Shown here one piece after another: positions 17,601 to 29,700 of a stretch of DNA of 64,000 bases. The position numbers and the translations under genes are program-made. Below the pieces are notes generated by a model that was given only the letters and a program-made list of their open reading frames with translations, was not told the origin of the DNA and made no database searches. This DNA is from a virus: positions 1 to 64,000 of IMG/VR virus record IMGVR_UViG_3300042673_001922; one strand, written 5' to 3'. Position 1 is the first letter of the stretch, and each line of letters opens with the position of its first letter.

Positions 17601-20600
17601 TAATAGAGTAATTTCACAAATTATTTCTTCTCAAGATCAAAGTCTTTCTTATGGTAGAGGAGCTAAACAGTCAAAACTTACTCTTGATAAAAATTCTTTA
17701 AATATTACTGACGAACTTGGAAATGTAAAATATAACCAATCTGAGGTATTAAAAGCTGTTGAATCATTTAGAAAAAATACATTCAAGTTTAATATAAATC
17801 AAAAGATAATGAAAAAACTTGAAGATGATGTACCTGGTTTATTTACATCAGCTGGAGTAAAAGCAAGTTCTATAGCTAGTCGTGGAGACATTAGACAGTC
17901 AGTAAAGTCTTTGAAGCTTGATGAATCAACAACTATATCAACCTTAAATCGTCAAGGTGTTGACACAAAAGGGCTTCAAGGATCTTTTTCTAGAATTGAA
18001 AAATATCTTGACTCAGATGTAACTAATATTGATCAAGCAAAAAATGAGATATTTAGATACATAGCTCAAAAAAATGAAATGCTAAGACAGGTAGCGCCTG
18101 CAGCATCTAAAACAACTCATGGCACTGAAGACATATTCACTCAAATATCTAAAATTACTAGGCAGTTGCAATCAGAGGGTAAAATAGGTATAGACGCTGC
18201 AGTTGAAGCAAGAGCTTATGGTATATCTACCTTGTTCAACTTTTCTGCATTTACAAGCTTTGCTGGAGAGAAAACAGCAACACAGAATGCAGCTAGCGCA
18301 TTAAGAAAGGTGCTAAACCTTTCTGAGAATAATGAAGAAATAAGATCATTATTTAATGTATTCAATAAGGGTCAAGTGTCTATGGTTGATACTTCGATTA
18401 GAAGACCTCTTTCAAGAGCTCTTCCATCTTTAAGTAGTAAGTTTGGAACTGCACCTTATGAACTAAATGACATGTCAGTTAACCTTTTGGGTTCTGGGCA
18501 AAAGTACACAATGCTTCCAACTTTTGGAACAGTCTTTTCAAGAGATCCACTTGGAGCAACAAAAAGTGCATTAGGATTTGGAACCTACAAGAATCCAGAA
18601 ACCTTCTCAAGTGGTTCTATTCCAATGTCTCATATGTTTGGAAGGCTTAATAAGTATTTCGGAACATTCGGCATGCAACTCGACCAAAGCAAATATGGTG
18701 GTCCAGTAGATCTTTACATGCGTGGAATGATTGGAAAAAGAGCTCTTCCAATTACTGCTGTTGGAGCAACGGCATTAGCTGTAGATAGAACTATAGGTGG
18801 AGCAGTAAACGAAAGAGATGAAAAAGGCAACAGGGTTTACTCTCCGTTCTTCACCACAAAGGCTGCTAGAATCGCCGTAGAGGGCCAATCAATCGGTGCA
18901 GGCCTAATACCAGGGGGAATGTCGTACGAAGAGAAAAAAGAGCAATTACTTGAAGGCGAAGTTCCAATTAGACAAGGAAGATATTGGCCACTTGGAACTA
19001 CTCCATTTCAGGGTGGAAAAGTACTCTACTATAGACCTTCTTATTATAGAAAATTAGCCGAAGGAAGTGCATATACTCCGGAATCTGCATTTGAAAGTCC
19101 GATAGAAAAACTGGCTTTTGGTTATGACTTTTCTCCACTTAGACCTCTTGATCCATATAGATTTGAAAGAGAAAATTATTCTGATAGACCTTATCCTGTA
19201 ACTGGAGAATACTTTACTGGGCCATTTGGTCCAGCTACATCTGTTGCAAATCTTACAATAGGAAGATTATTAAAACCACAAGTTCAGATGCATGAAAGAG
19301 AAACTAATGCTGCTTTAGCTAACTATGTTCCAGCAGGAGAAAGAGGTGCATATAATGCTGCTGGGTTATTAACTTCAGGAAAAGTAACAGCGTTAAACGC
19401 TCCAGCATCACAGGGTTCCTACACATTATCAATGCAGGCGTCTGGGGGTTTTGCATATGGTGGAAATGATGACATAGGGCAAATTAACGCAAGAATGGTT
19501 GACGCAGCAGGGCCAACTGCAACTGCATCAAGAGCTGTTCTTGGTCAAATAGGCGCTTATAACCAGCAATTAAGAAGTGGAATTTCTTATGGTCCTCCAA
19601 AGGTATCAGGAATTATTCCTCCAAATATTATTCCTGTTGGTGAACCCATATCCTATGGGTCAACTCAGTTTCAAGCAAGCGAGCTAGGTTATAGACTTCA
19701 AGAAACAGCTGGTATCTATGGATTTGCATTTGGATCTCTTAGAGAGGGCCTTGGTTTTGGAAATCAAGATATGTCTCCTCAAGTATCTGTACTTCAATCA
19801 GCCTCTAAAGGGTACGGTACTACTAGAGCTTTTTGGGATTTGAACCTTGGTGGTTTAGGCGACCTTCCAACTGCTGGCGAAGGGCCAATGGGTAATATTG
19901 AAATTTCTGAAATAGTTAGAAGATTCATACCAAAAGAAAGAAATGACGTTACCTACTTAAACCCAATTAAAAATACAATGGGTCAACAATATCCTTTCCT
20001 TCCAGGCGCAGATTATTTTACTGACTTTACTAGAGGTGACCCATACACTAAGGTTCAAGAGGGTGAAATAAGACTTCCTGGAACAGGCTATGAAAGATTT
20101 AATACTTTATATGGAGATGAAACAGGAAGGTATGGTAAGGTAAATCAGTTAGACATATTAGCCGATGTTGCGCCTTATTCAACTCAATTTAGATCTTTAA
20201 ATAGAACTATAAAAATGGGTGATTTATCTCCGGCAGAAAGAATAAAAGTTGACGAGATAAGAGGACAGGTAGAAGACACAACTACCAAGTATCAATTCAG
20301 TCCTTATAAGTATAAGGGTACAACTCCAGAAGAAATGGGGATGAATCCCGCTCTACACACTCTAAGTAGAGCTGGCGAATATCTAGCTCATAGAGATACT
20401 TTTTTTAATACTAAATTTTTACAAAAAAGAACTGCAGTAGAAGATTGGGAGAGAAAAAATGTTTATGGAGCAACTTTCCCAGAATGGCAAAGGCCATATG
20501 AAAGTTTTATAGAACCACTATTGAATAGAGCTTCTCAAAGAGATCCAATTACCGCTACGTTGGCCACTGCTGCTGCAGGATCTTTTTTTGGTAGAACTGC

Positions 20601-21372
20601 ACCAGGAAAAACTGTTGGATCAATCGTTGGTGGAATGGCTGGTTTTGCAGCATCAGCAAAAGGTAATATAACTGAAGCGTTGACTGGTCAAAGAGTAATG
20701 CCAGAAGCAAGAGTGAAAGAAATAGCCCTAGAAGAATATATTGACATATTAGGGTATGTTAAAAATACAAGTTTGGCCTCAAAGTACCAAGCATCGGGAG
20801 ACTCAGCTTCTGCTGCTACGTTTCAGTCTGCAGCAAAAAGAACAATGTATGGTGCTAGTTTAGAAAATTTTTCTGTTGAAAATATATCATTAGCTGTTCC
20901 AAAAAGAAAAAGAGAACACTTTAAAGCAATGGTTCAAGAAACTGATCCAGAGCAAAGAGACAGAATACTTTCTACAGCAGGAAGATTAGAGAGAAGAATC
21001 TATCAAACTGCATGGGGTATGAAGGTAGAAGAAAAACCAGATTTAGCTGAATATTTTAGTAGGCATGAACTTCCAGATCAACATTGGGAAGGCTGGCATC
21101 CAAATACTAATTTAGAACATGTTAAAATTAAAATGGGTCAGCAGATGGGTCTTGAAATGTCACAAATGGGTTACTATCCACAACAGATAAAAGAAGCTGA
21201 TCTTACTAATCCTTCATATCCATCATTTCTTCAAAACACAAAAGAAGAAGATGTTGGAGCAGAATTAAGAGCAATGATGTCAAGAATGGGTGTTTCAGGA
21301 AGCGTGAACGCAAATAGAAATCCATACGGATCAAGCGAAGTAAATATCTTTTCAAACCTTAGGTTAGTATAA
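14673..21372 (+). CDS. Tape-measure-like giant protein A, requires +1 shift at CGG
   Basis: ATG 14673 follows CAGGAGGATTAA. The first frame runs 605 codons to CGG 16488 and ends five codons on; skipping the C joins QEALG-S to GNALADSIREID and the frame stays open to 21372, giving 2232 residues. A separate start at ATG 16528 is possible but the region between 16489 and 16527 is open and continuous. Residues 45-70 form a hydrophobic stretch (FLGAAATTMVATTIA) and residues around 1965-1990 a glycine-zipper-like stretch (GSIVGGMAGFAASAKG), both possible membrane segments as in tape-measure proteins that help DNA cross the host membrane. Length, hydrophobic segments and place after chaperones support the call; no enzymatic domain is seen. 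Confidence 0.65.
16488..16491 (+). other. CGG +1 recoding site 2 (CGGA)
   Basis: Zero frame reads AGC CGG AAA TGC TTT AGC TGA. Skipping C gives AGC GGA AAT GCT TTA GCT and continues for more than 1,600 codons. The preceding codon is AGC. Confidence 0.8.
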
Positions 21373-21373
21373 T

Positions 21374-24300
21374 ATGTTTGATTTTCTTAAAGGGCAAAGA
21401 GCAAATACTAATGTGTCTCTTAACTCATTGCCAGACACCACTTACAATCCAGTTAACCTAGCTATGCATCAGCGAGCTCTAAATGGAACGATGTATGGTC
21501 TAGGTGGAATTGTAAAAGCAGATGTTATTGATGGTGTTGTTAAGTTTGTTTACGCTAGAACAGGTGAAGCTTTTTCTACAGTAAGAGAAGCTTTTAATAA
21601 AGCCAGTACAGATGGGGTTACGACTTTTACAAGGTTAACCGGAAGGCTTGAAGACTCATCATTAAATATGAGGGGTCTTGGTGGAATGGAACAAAGGCTT
21701 ATTGATATAAAGAAAAAGCTCAAAACTCTACCAGAAAATGTATTAACAGGTCTTGGAATATCTGATCCATCTAAATTATATTTTGAGATTGGAACATTCA
21801 GATCCGTACAGGGTGATACACAAATGGCTAATAAAATTAGAGAAGGTGTCGTAGTTCCAGATGGTAGTGAATTTAACTTATTAAAAGTTCTTGTTGGAGA
21901 TCCAGGCAGAGGTGCTGCATTGTCCTTTCAGCAAATATCTGAATTGTTTAGTTTAACATCTGATGATGTTGGCGGAATATTTGGTAGAGAAGAGTTAATT
22001 AATTCTCTTTTAACTGGAAACACTGGTACATTATTTTCTAAAGTTGGAAAAAGAATTAGAGGAGCAATAGGTCTTAGAGATGTTTCTTTAGCTGGAGACA
22101 ACTTAAAAGAAATGTTGCAGTTAGCTGGAATAGGAGGCGATACTTTAAATGAAACAAATGTAAAAGTGTTTAATATTTCCGAAGATCTTTCTCAAATTAC
22201 TAAAAATTACGAAACTTTAGTAAGCGATCCTAATTTTGTTAAGATGAATAAATTAGCATTTATTAGTGACCCTACTGGGATATCTGCTAGAAAAAGAGTA
22301 AATATATCAGAGTTTTTAATGCAGGGATTAGACGAAGAACAAAAAGCTTTTTATGGTGGGGTTGTTAATTTTGAAGATTTAACCGAAACACTAAAAGCAA
22401 CAAGTTTTTTAGATGAAGAAGGAAAAGTTACCGCTAGAGGTTCCTCCGCTCTTCAGTCAATATTAGATGGTGTGGATTCTAGTAGCAAAGAAGTTAGAGA
22501 TGTAAAAAGCCTTTTAAAATCCGCTTTTGAATCTCAGTATGATGGAACTTCAGTTATAAATTCAAAAGTTTTTAATGCAATGAGAAGCCAGATGCAATCA
22601 GAGCTAACTGCACTTGAAGCAGGAGCTAGATCTGGCAAAAGTAGTCCTCAAATAGAATCTAGAATCATAGAATTAAGATCACAACTTCAAAATATGACTC
22701 CAGATAATTTTCAAGCAATAACTAGCAGAATATTTTTTCAACAAGGCAATCTTCCAAAAATGGTTAAAGCAGTTGTTGATCAAGCTACACTCAGGGGGCC
22801 ACTGAGTAAATATGCATTAATTACTACTGATGTAGCAATGAAGCGTGAAACCGCAATTATGCGGACAAACAAGTTCTATAAATTTAGTTCTTCAGGGAAC
22901 TCCAGGCTCAAATGTTTATTATGATCCACTTGCTCCAGCGTTTCATGGAAACGTTTTTAATAACGAAGCTACTCGTGAGGCCCAAGATAGAAGAACCGCA
23001 AGAGTAATAAGCTCTCTTCAATCTGCATTAGAAACTGGAGAAGTTAATCCCACTCTAAGAAGACAGATATTTGAAGGGGCTGAAAAAAATATAGCAGACC
23101 TTCCAGCGGCAAAAAGATCAAGTGCTGAAAGAAATAGGCTATACATGAGGCAATTAAGAGATGCTATTGAAAGTGGCGTAGACATAAGAAACATGCCTAA
23201 TTTGTTTAACTATCTTCTTAAAGAAGTTCAATCAAATCTATATAGAGAAGTAGATGGATTTTTTCAGCCAGCACTAGAAGATGCATATAGAGTAGCTATT
23301 GACACTGAAACGTCTTTCTATTCAGGAAGAAAAAGTGCAGATACAGTTGGTCCAATATTAGGTTCCGGAAGAAGGGCTATTAAACTTCGGTGAACAAAAA
23401 GGGCAAGAAATAGATGCTGTTGAATTTCAAATGCAAGGTCATAAAATGTTGTTTGCTGGAAACGCAGCATTTGCATTTAAACAATCCCTTGGTGGATTTG
23501 ACTTAGACGACGAAGGCATAGTTATGCCTAGAGTATTTAAGGATGCTAGCGGAACTGAAAGGCTAAGTACATTTATATTCCGTCAACCAACTGGACCAGC
23601 AGAATTTATTTTTGCAATGCCAAGGTTTGGTTCTTCTGATACGATTAAAATGTTTTTAGAAAAAAACGATGCTCTTATGGAGCAGTTAGATTCAGTAAAA
23701 AATCAAGATCAATTTTTTGAATTAATTCACCGATCATTGACAGCTAAAGGTGCCGATAAAAGAAATATAGATAGAGCACTAGCTGAATTAGCTGAGTCTG
23801 ACTTAGTTGATCGACCAGACAAAGCTGGCTCAATAGAGGGTGCAATTTTAGATTTAATGTCTAAAGCTGAAGAAAAAGGTTCATATAAAAAACAATTTAT
23901 TAATTATGATGACCAAATTATGGAAATGCTAAGAAGGGAAGGAAAAGGAGTAGCTTCTCCCCTTCAGCTAACAAGAGAAAAGGTAGAAGAATTAATATCA
24001 AAAGGAACTAGTTTAGTTGATGAACAATTTTTAGTCAATCAATATAACTATGGATCTATATTGAGAGTTTTTAAAGAATCAGGAAAATTTGATTTTCTTC
24101 CCGAAACGCAATCAGAACTAAGAAACTTTTTTAAAAATCAAACAGGAGAAGAATACACCCAACAACAAATAGGAGAGTTCTTAAGTAGATCAAAAGGTCG
24201 AAAAGCAAGAAAGCTTCAAGCTATTATTGAATCAGATTATCAAAGAAGAGCGATAGAAGCTCTTTCTAAAAAAGAATATATTGGTCAGTACATTAATAAA

Positions 24301-26280
24301 ATGTTAATAGCAACAGCTTCATCTGATCAAGAACAGAACATTGTTGATGCGCTAAGAGCTAAAGGCCTAGGACCTAAAGTTGATGACATATTATCTAAAA
24401 CAACGGCAGCAATAATTTCTCCATCTGATGCAGTTGACATTATAAATAATCTTTCTGGAGATCAATTTCTTCTTGGAGAAGCAGAAGCAACACATAATCA
24501 ATACAAAGTTCTCAAAGAGCTTATGGACAACAATGGACCAGAAGCAACTCTTGCAGTAGAAAGAATCCTTAAGCAACAAGGTTATGACGATGGAAAGATG
24601 CTTTCGCAAAATGTTGCTGACGCAGCAATACAAGCTAGGTTTGATAAGATAGGAAGGCTTAGAGCAGTGGCGCTTGAAGCTGGAATGTCTGGAGATTTAC
24701 TTGCTGGAATAGATCCAGAATTTATTAAGGCAAGACTTAAAGGTAGAGACACTTTAAATATGGCGGTTGAGTACTTAGAAAAAGGGTTTAGGGAACAGGC
24801 AGGAGATCTTCTTAATACAAACGCAGAAATGCAGAGTTATTTATCTGAAATTAATTTAGCAAAAAAAGCAAATACTAATTCTGAGCTAAATGAACAAGTT
24901 ATAAGAATAGCTGGAATGGCAGCTGATAGTCAGTTTGCTCACGCTAGTGCCATGGCTAGAATTGGAAAAAATAACAAAGAGGCTATCGATGCAGTATCTG
25001 ATAGCATATATGCAAGAAGAACAACTCAATATCTTGGGGAAATTAATACCTCTCGAGAAGCTAGTACGTTAGCAGAAAATATACTTAATGAATATTCAAG
25101 ATTAACTGCTGAAAGTGAAGATGTTTTATCAAACATATCAGCTAAAACTGGGGCTGAATCAGAAACTTTTATTTATGAGGCTCTATTAAAGAAGCAACAA
25201 ATAGGAGAGCAGCTAAGGTCTATGATTTATGCTGGCGCACAAGGAGCTCAAAATACTACAGTTCAAGACATATTGGATAATATGGAGAGACTTTCTAATA
25301 CATCTAGACATAGAGGTGTAAGTGGTTATGGGGACTTACTAACTGCAACTGGAGATGAAAACGACCTTAAGAAGTTAGTATCCGCAGCTAAGAATGCAAG
25401 AGAATTAAAGTTTTTAAAAAGACAAGAAAACATAGAATCTTTAGCAAATCAACTTGACGACCTGATGTCTCAAGCTGCTATGGGCTCAGATGATAGAGCA
25501 TACCTCTTAAAGCTGTCAAGAGATGTTCTAGAGTCACACGTAGGGATGGGTGCATCAAGAGTTTCTGACGATCTTAGACTTGCAGCAGCGTTTATTGCTA
25601 AATCTGAACCAGAAACTGGACTAGCTAAGATGGGTCTAGACGAAGATACTTTACTTATTTCTAGAAGAATATTACAATTTTCTAATGCAAGAAGAAGTCT
25701 TAAAGATACCGGGATGGAAGATATCTTATCTTACTCTGGAACTGGAACAGCAGCCGACTTGGCTCCAACACCCATAGATGAAGATGTTAGGTCTAGAATT
25801 TTGTCTGGAGTAACTGAATCTGATCAAGAGGATGATCTAACTAATTTAGCTCAAGCAAATCGTGGAAAATATAAAAGGTTGACAGACTCATGGAGAGATG
25901 GAAAACTTGGTGAGGCATTTGATAATCCAATAATTAAAAAATCAGCTTATGCTGCAGTTGGATTAATCGCAGCTAGTTTCATCTACGCTGGTTCAAAAGA
26001 TAGAGGCGAACAAGAAATTTCAGGTCCACCACTTTTACCTGGTGGATCAGCATATGAAACTCTTCCTCAAAGAACCCCTCAGATACCAGATACTTCTATG
26101 TTCTCGGGTTATAAACCAGGAGTTGGATATTCAGTTCACATTGAAGGTTCAAGAAATCAAATAGAAGCTTTTGGTAGTAGTGCAAGATCTGTTGCTAAAG
26201 GGCCAATTAACAGTACTATGTCTAGAGGACTCCCTCAACTAGGTAGAGATCCCTACTCAGAAGTAGCTAGCTCTTTTTAG
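21374..26280 (+). CDS. Tape-measure-like giant protein B, requires two +1 shifts at CGG
   Basis: ATG 21374 overlaps nothing and follows the previous stop by one base. The frame breaks twice, at CGG 22862 (codon 497) and CGG 23388 (about codon 672). Skipping C both times gives one 1634-residue chain. Between the sites the frame stays open across all of 22863-23388, and unshifted reading would give three nested fragments without good starts. The protein is highly helical and acidic-basic mixed, with a predicted single membrane segment near the C-terminus (SAYAAVGLIAASFIYAG) and no catalytic motif. It is either a second tape-measure-like protein or an internal tail protein; I do not recognise a family. 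Confidence 0.6.
22862..22865 (+). other. CGG +1 recoding site 3 (CGGA)
   Basis: Zero frame reads ATG CGG ACA AAC and meets a stop at 22922-22924. Skipping C gives ATG GGA CAA ACA and an open frame. The preceding codon is ATG. Confidence 0.8.
23388..23391 (+). other. CGG +1 recoding site 4 (CGGT, stop overlaps)
   Basis: Zero frame reads CTT CGG TGA: the stop is the very next codon. Skipping C gives CTT GGT GAA CAA and an open frame to 26280. This is the only site with T as fourth base. An earlier CCGGA at 23365 is out of frame and is not needed to explain the break. Confidence 0.8.
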
Positions 26281-26288
26281 GTGTTGAT

Positions 26289-26753
26289 ATGATTCTTGGT
26301 GCAGACAATCAAAATAAAAATTTAAGAATAGCATCAAATATTAAGTCGAATCCAAACACAAAAACAAGAACAGCAAATCATTACTCCGCTTCTATCTCAA
26401 CTTCTAAGACATCAGAATTTTCTAGTTCCGCAAGAACACAAAGAACTACAGCTCATCAATCTAGAAGTAAATTAAATGATGGCAACCCAGATCCAATTAG
26501 AGGGTCTATGGAGGGTCTTGACACTGGCAAGTCAGCTTATATTCAGGCAGACAATAGAGGGTATGATGCAACTCAGCTCCAAACGGCTAGATATAAATCT
26601 AAAGATCAAAATTTTAGCACTCAAAAAGGTGCTAGTTTTCTTTTTACAAATAAACAAAATCAAGGTATAATTAGTAATTATACAAATGAAACTATGGCTG
26701 GCAGCTCCAGTGATAGACTAAATCAATCTCTTCGTATTAATGGAATGTTTTAA
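26289..26753 (+). CDS. Small Ser/Thr/Asn-rich protein, unknown
   Basis: 154 residues starting at ATG 26289, 8 bases after the preceding stop, ending 2 bases before the giant hub gene. Composition is Ser, Thr, Asn and Gln-rich with little hydrophobic content, so it may be mostly disordered; it ends NQSLRINGMF. No motif is recognised. The place between two giant tail genes suggests a small tail or assembly protein. Confidence 0.6.
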   Translation: MILGADNQNKNLRIASNIKSNPNTKTRTANHYSASISTSKTSEFSSSARTQRTTAHQSRSKLNDGNPDPIRGSMEGLDTGKSAYIQADNRGYDATQLQTARYKSKDQNFSTQKGASFLFTNKQNQGIISNYTNETMAGSSSDRLNQSLRINGMF

Positions 26754-26755
26754 TT

Positions 26756-29700
26756 ATGGCCGATCAGGTATTAAATACAGAAGTAACCGAGTACATGAAG
26801 GGCCTTACACAAGCTAAGGTTCAAGAAATAATAGCTGATATTCAAGATCTTTTTGAAAACTATTATCAGCCTGGTTTTCAAGCTTTAAAAACAGCAGTAA
26901 ATGCTGATGATAACACAGAGTGGAAAAACGCCTTTAAACAAACTCTTAACAGATCAAATAGCCAATTCTTTGAACTCTCTTCTGAAATAAATACTACCAC
27001 TAGTCTTGAGGAAGGAGTACCATATCTTCCTCTTAAAACATCAGCAAGGGCATCAACTCAAACAAGAGATAAAATTAAAAATATATATAAAACATATTTT
27101 AAACCAATAAAAGACGCTGGAAAAGGCAACGAAAGAACTAATCCAAGAAATAGTAAAAAAATTACTGGACCAGAATATCCAGTAATGAGCGCTGGAATTC
27201 TATCTTTTGGCAAAGAGGTGTACCCACAATCTATGGCACCTCCGCCCAATAGAAGAAATTATTACCAAAATCTTTCAACTTTAGACGCCTACTCAGCTAA
27301 AGCTCAAACTGATTATTTATTCAGATACCTTTTTGATAAAGAATCATTTAACGAGCCAGATGTAGAAACGTACATTGCTAATTATAGAAGTAGATTTTCA
27401 GATATTGATGGAATAATTGATCCAGGAAGTGTGCTTACAGAAATTAACGATATCGGCATTATTGTTAATAGACTATACTATTCAACTATTGCTGGCTTTG
27501 CTGCAGCACTGAGGGCAATAAAAGAAAAGCTAGAAAATTTTTCTGCAATAGAAAAAAACTTTAAATCTACTCCAGAAAATTCTATAACAGAAGGCGCTAA
27601 TACAACTTTTCTTGAGGAGCAACTAAATACAGTCTTATTAAAGTGGAGTATTACTTTTGACCTTGATAGTTATATTAGAACTAAACTTCCAGAAAGTGTA
27701 TTTGCGGTTGATGACCAAGGTAATTATAAAAATTCCTCAAAAATAGAATCAATTAAAAAAGGTTTTTATAACTTATTTATTCCATCTGGTGCAGCGAGTA
27801 TCCCAACTAATGAAAAATATGGAAAAAACATATGGGACAAAATACGTACTAGTGGACTGTTAGATCTTGCAGTCAGTGCTGGCTCAATAGCAGAGTTCGC
27901 CCAAAAAAGATTTTCAGTAGGAGAAGGTTTACTTGACCCAGTAACAGGAAGTGCTAAGAATGCCCTTGATCCAGCAAGGGATACAATGTGGCTCAATGAC
28001 CTTTCTAGAGTTATGACGACTCTAACCAGAGACCCTATTACTCTTTCTATAATACAAAACTATTTTCCAAATTTAGTTACATTATTTTTTAATGCTACTG
28101 CAGCTGCAGCAGATTATTCCGGTGGAAGTTCAGATGATCCATTAAATAACGTAGAAGCATTAGCTAAGTCGCTAATTGATTCTTTTGGTTTAGATAAAGA
28201 TGGCAATCCAGTTTTTGAAGCTGCATGGGATTTTATTAACACTGGACAAAGGATTCAAGAAGCTCTTAAGCAGTTTCCGTTCAGGGAAAATATTACACCT
28301 AAAACACCAGATCTATTCCATTTAAGACTTGGAGCGTCAAACTTTTATGTTCCTCCAGTTGCTATATCTATTAATTCTCAGTTTAAAACCGGAAGCCTTA
28401 CTGGTGGGGCTATTAGACAAAAAAGTTCCCCAAAGTTCAATGCTGGATATAAAGAAACTTCAATAAATCTTAAATTATTTTTTCCTAATTACGAAGAAAT
28501 ATGGGGCATATCAATAGATGGAATTAGAGATGTAACTATTGATAAAGATTTTAAAATTGACTTTAAGCAAGCAGGAAATGAAGAACAGATAGATAAATTC
28601 CTTTCTTCATTAAGAGGTCTTGTAGCAGCATTTAAGTATGCTCCAATACTTCCAATTAAAAATGTATACTTAAATTCTGTTCATGGAATAACTGGAGTAG
28701 CCCTTTCTTCAATGAGCATCTCAACTATTCCTAACTATCCATTTGCTTTGGTGGTAGATCTAGAGCTTCTTAGTTTTAACCATAAACCATTCCTTCCAAT
28801 GATTAAAGATTTTAATCAAGCTATCCACTGGGGTAAGTTTAGGCACTACATGGGCAAAGCCGCTGGAAGTCTACATAGTTATATAAATGAGTCATTCTTT
28901 CTTGGTAAGGAAGAAATTGAATCTATAACAAACCTTCCTGGCGATAGGGCTGACGAACTGATACAGCTTAGAGAAAAAGCTGGAGAAGATTACGGAAATA
29001 TTGTTGAGCCAGATCTTCTAAGGGACCCCTTTAAGAATGATATATTTAATACAAATATCATAAAAGAATGGCGCAATGGAAATAATATAAGTTTATATAT
29101 TCCAGAAAGAACGCAAACAAAAATATTTACTCCAGATACATCTTCATTTAGAGGTGAAGAGGAAAAACTTTTAGAAGATACAGGTGCTTCATTTTGGGAA
29201 AGCACTCTTAAGTCTATAGGTATTGATATAAATGAGTCAGGATCATATGGAAGAAGTCTTGATTCGGTAGTTCAAACTTCAATAGAGGGATCAATAAGCC
29301 CTTCTGCTAGAAGAATAGTTCTAGAGAGCATTGACATAATTCTTGCTGGAAAAAATAGAAAAGAATTTAATGAGAAAGCTTATGATTTTTACGCAAAATC
29401 TTTTGTATTTCAAAATAAAAATTTACTTAATCAAGCTGAGATAAATTACATTCTAGCTAAACCTGGTAGCCTTCCATCTGGTGACTACACGTCAAATAGT
29501 GTAAATTACTATTACAATGGTAAACCGCTTGAAAAAAAGAATTCAAGTGGTTTTTCCGATAACTATTCTTTAAAAAAGATCAGAGATTTATTTGAAGAAT
29601 CATCTACTGGAGTAGCAGCATTCTTAAAAAATCTTTCCCTGCGAGATGCTCAAGAAAAAGCATCGACAACTGGTAAGAAAATGGAAGACTTTGAGGAACA

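Noticed and set aside
16528-21372. Independent gene starting at ATG 16528
   Set aside because: The region 16489-16527 is open and joins smoothly to the upstream frame at CGG 16488; an independent gene would leave the coincidence with CGG unexplained. Not fully excluded.
23365-23370. CCGGA at 23365 as the second shift point of the tape-measure-like gene B
   Set aside because: Skipping there also restores the frame, but this CGG is not in the zero frame; the in-frame CGG at 23388 explains the break in the same way as all other sites.
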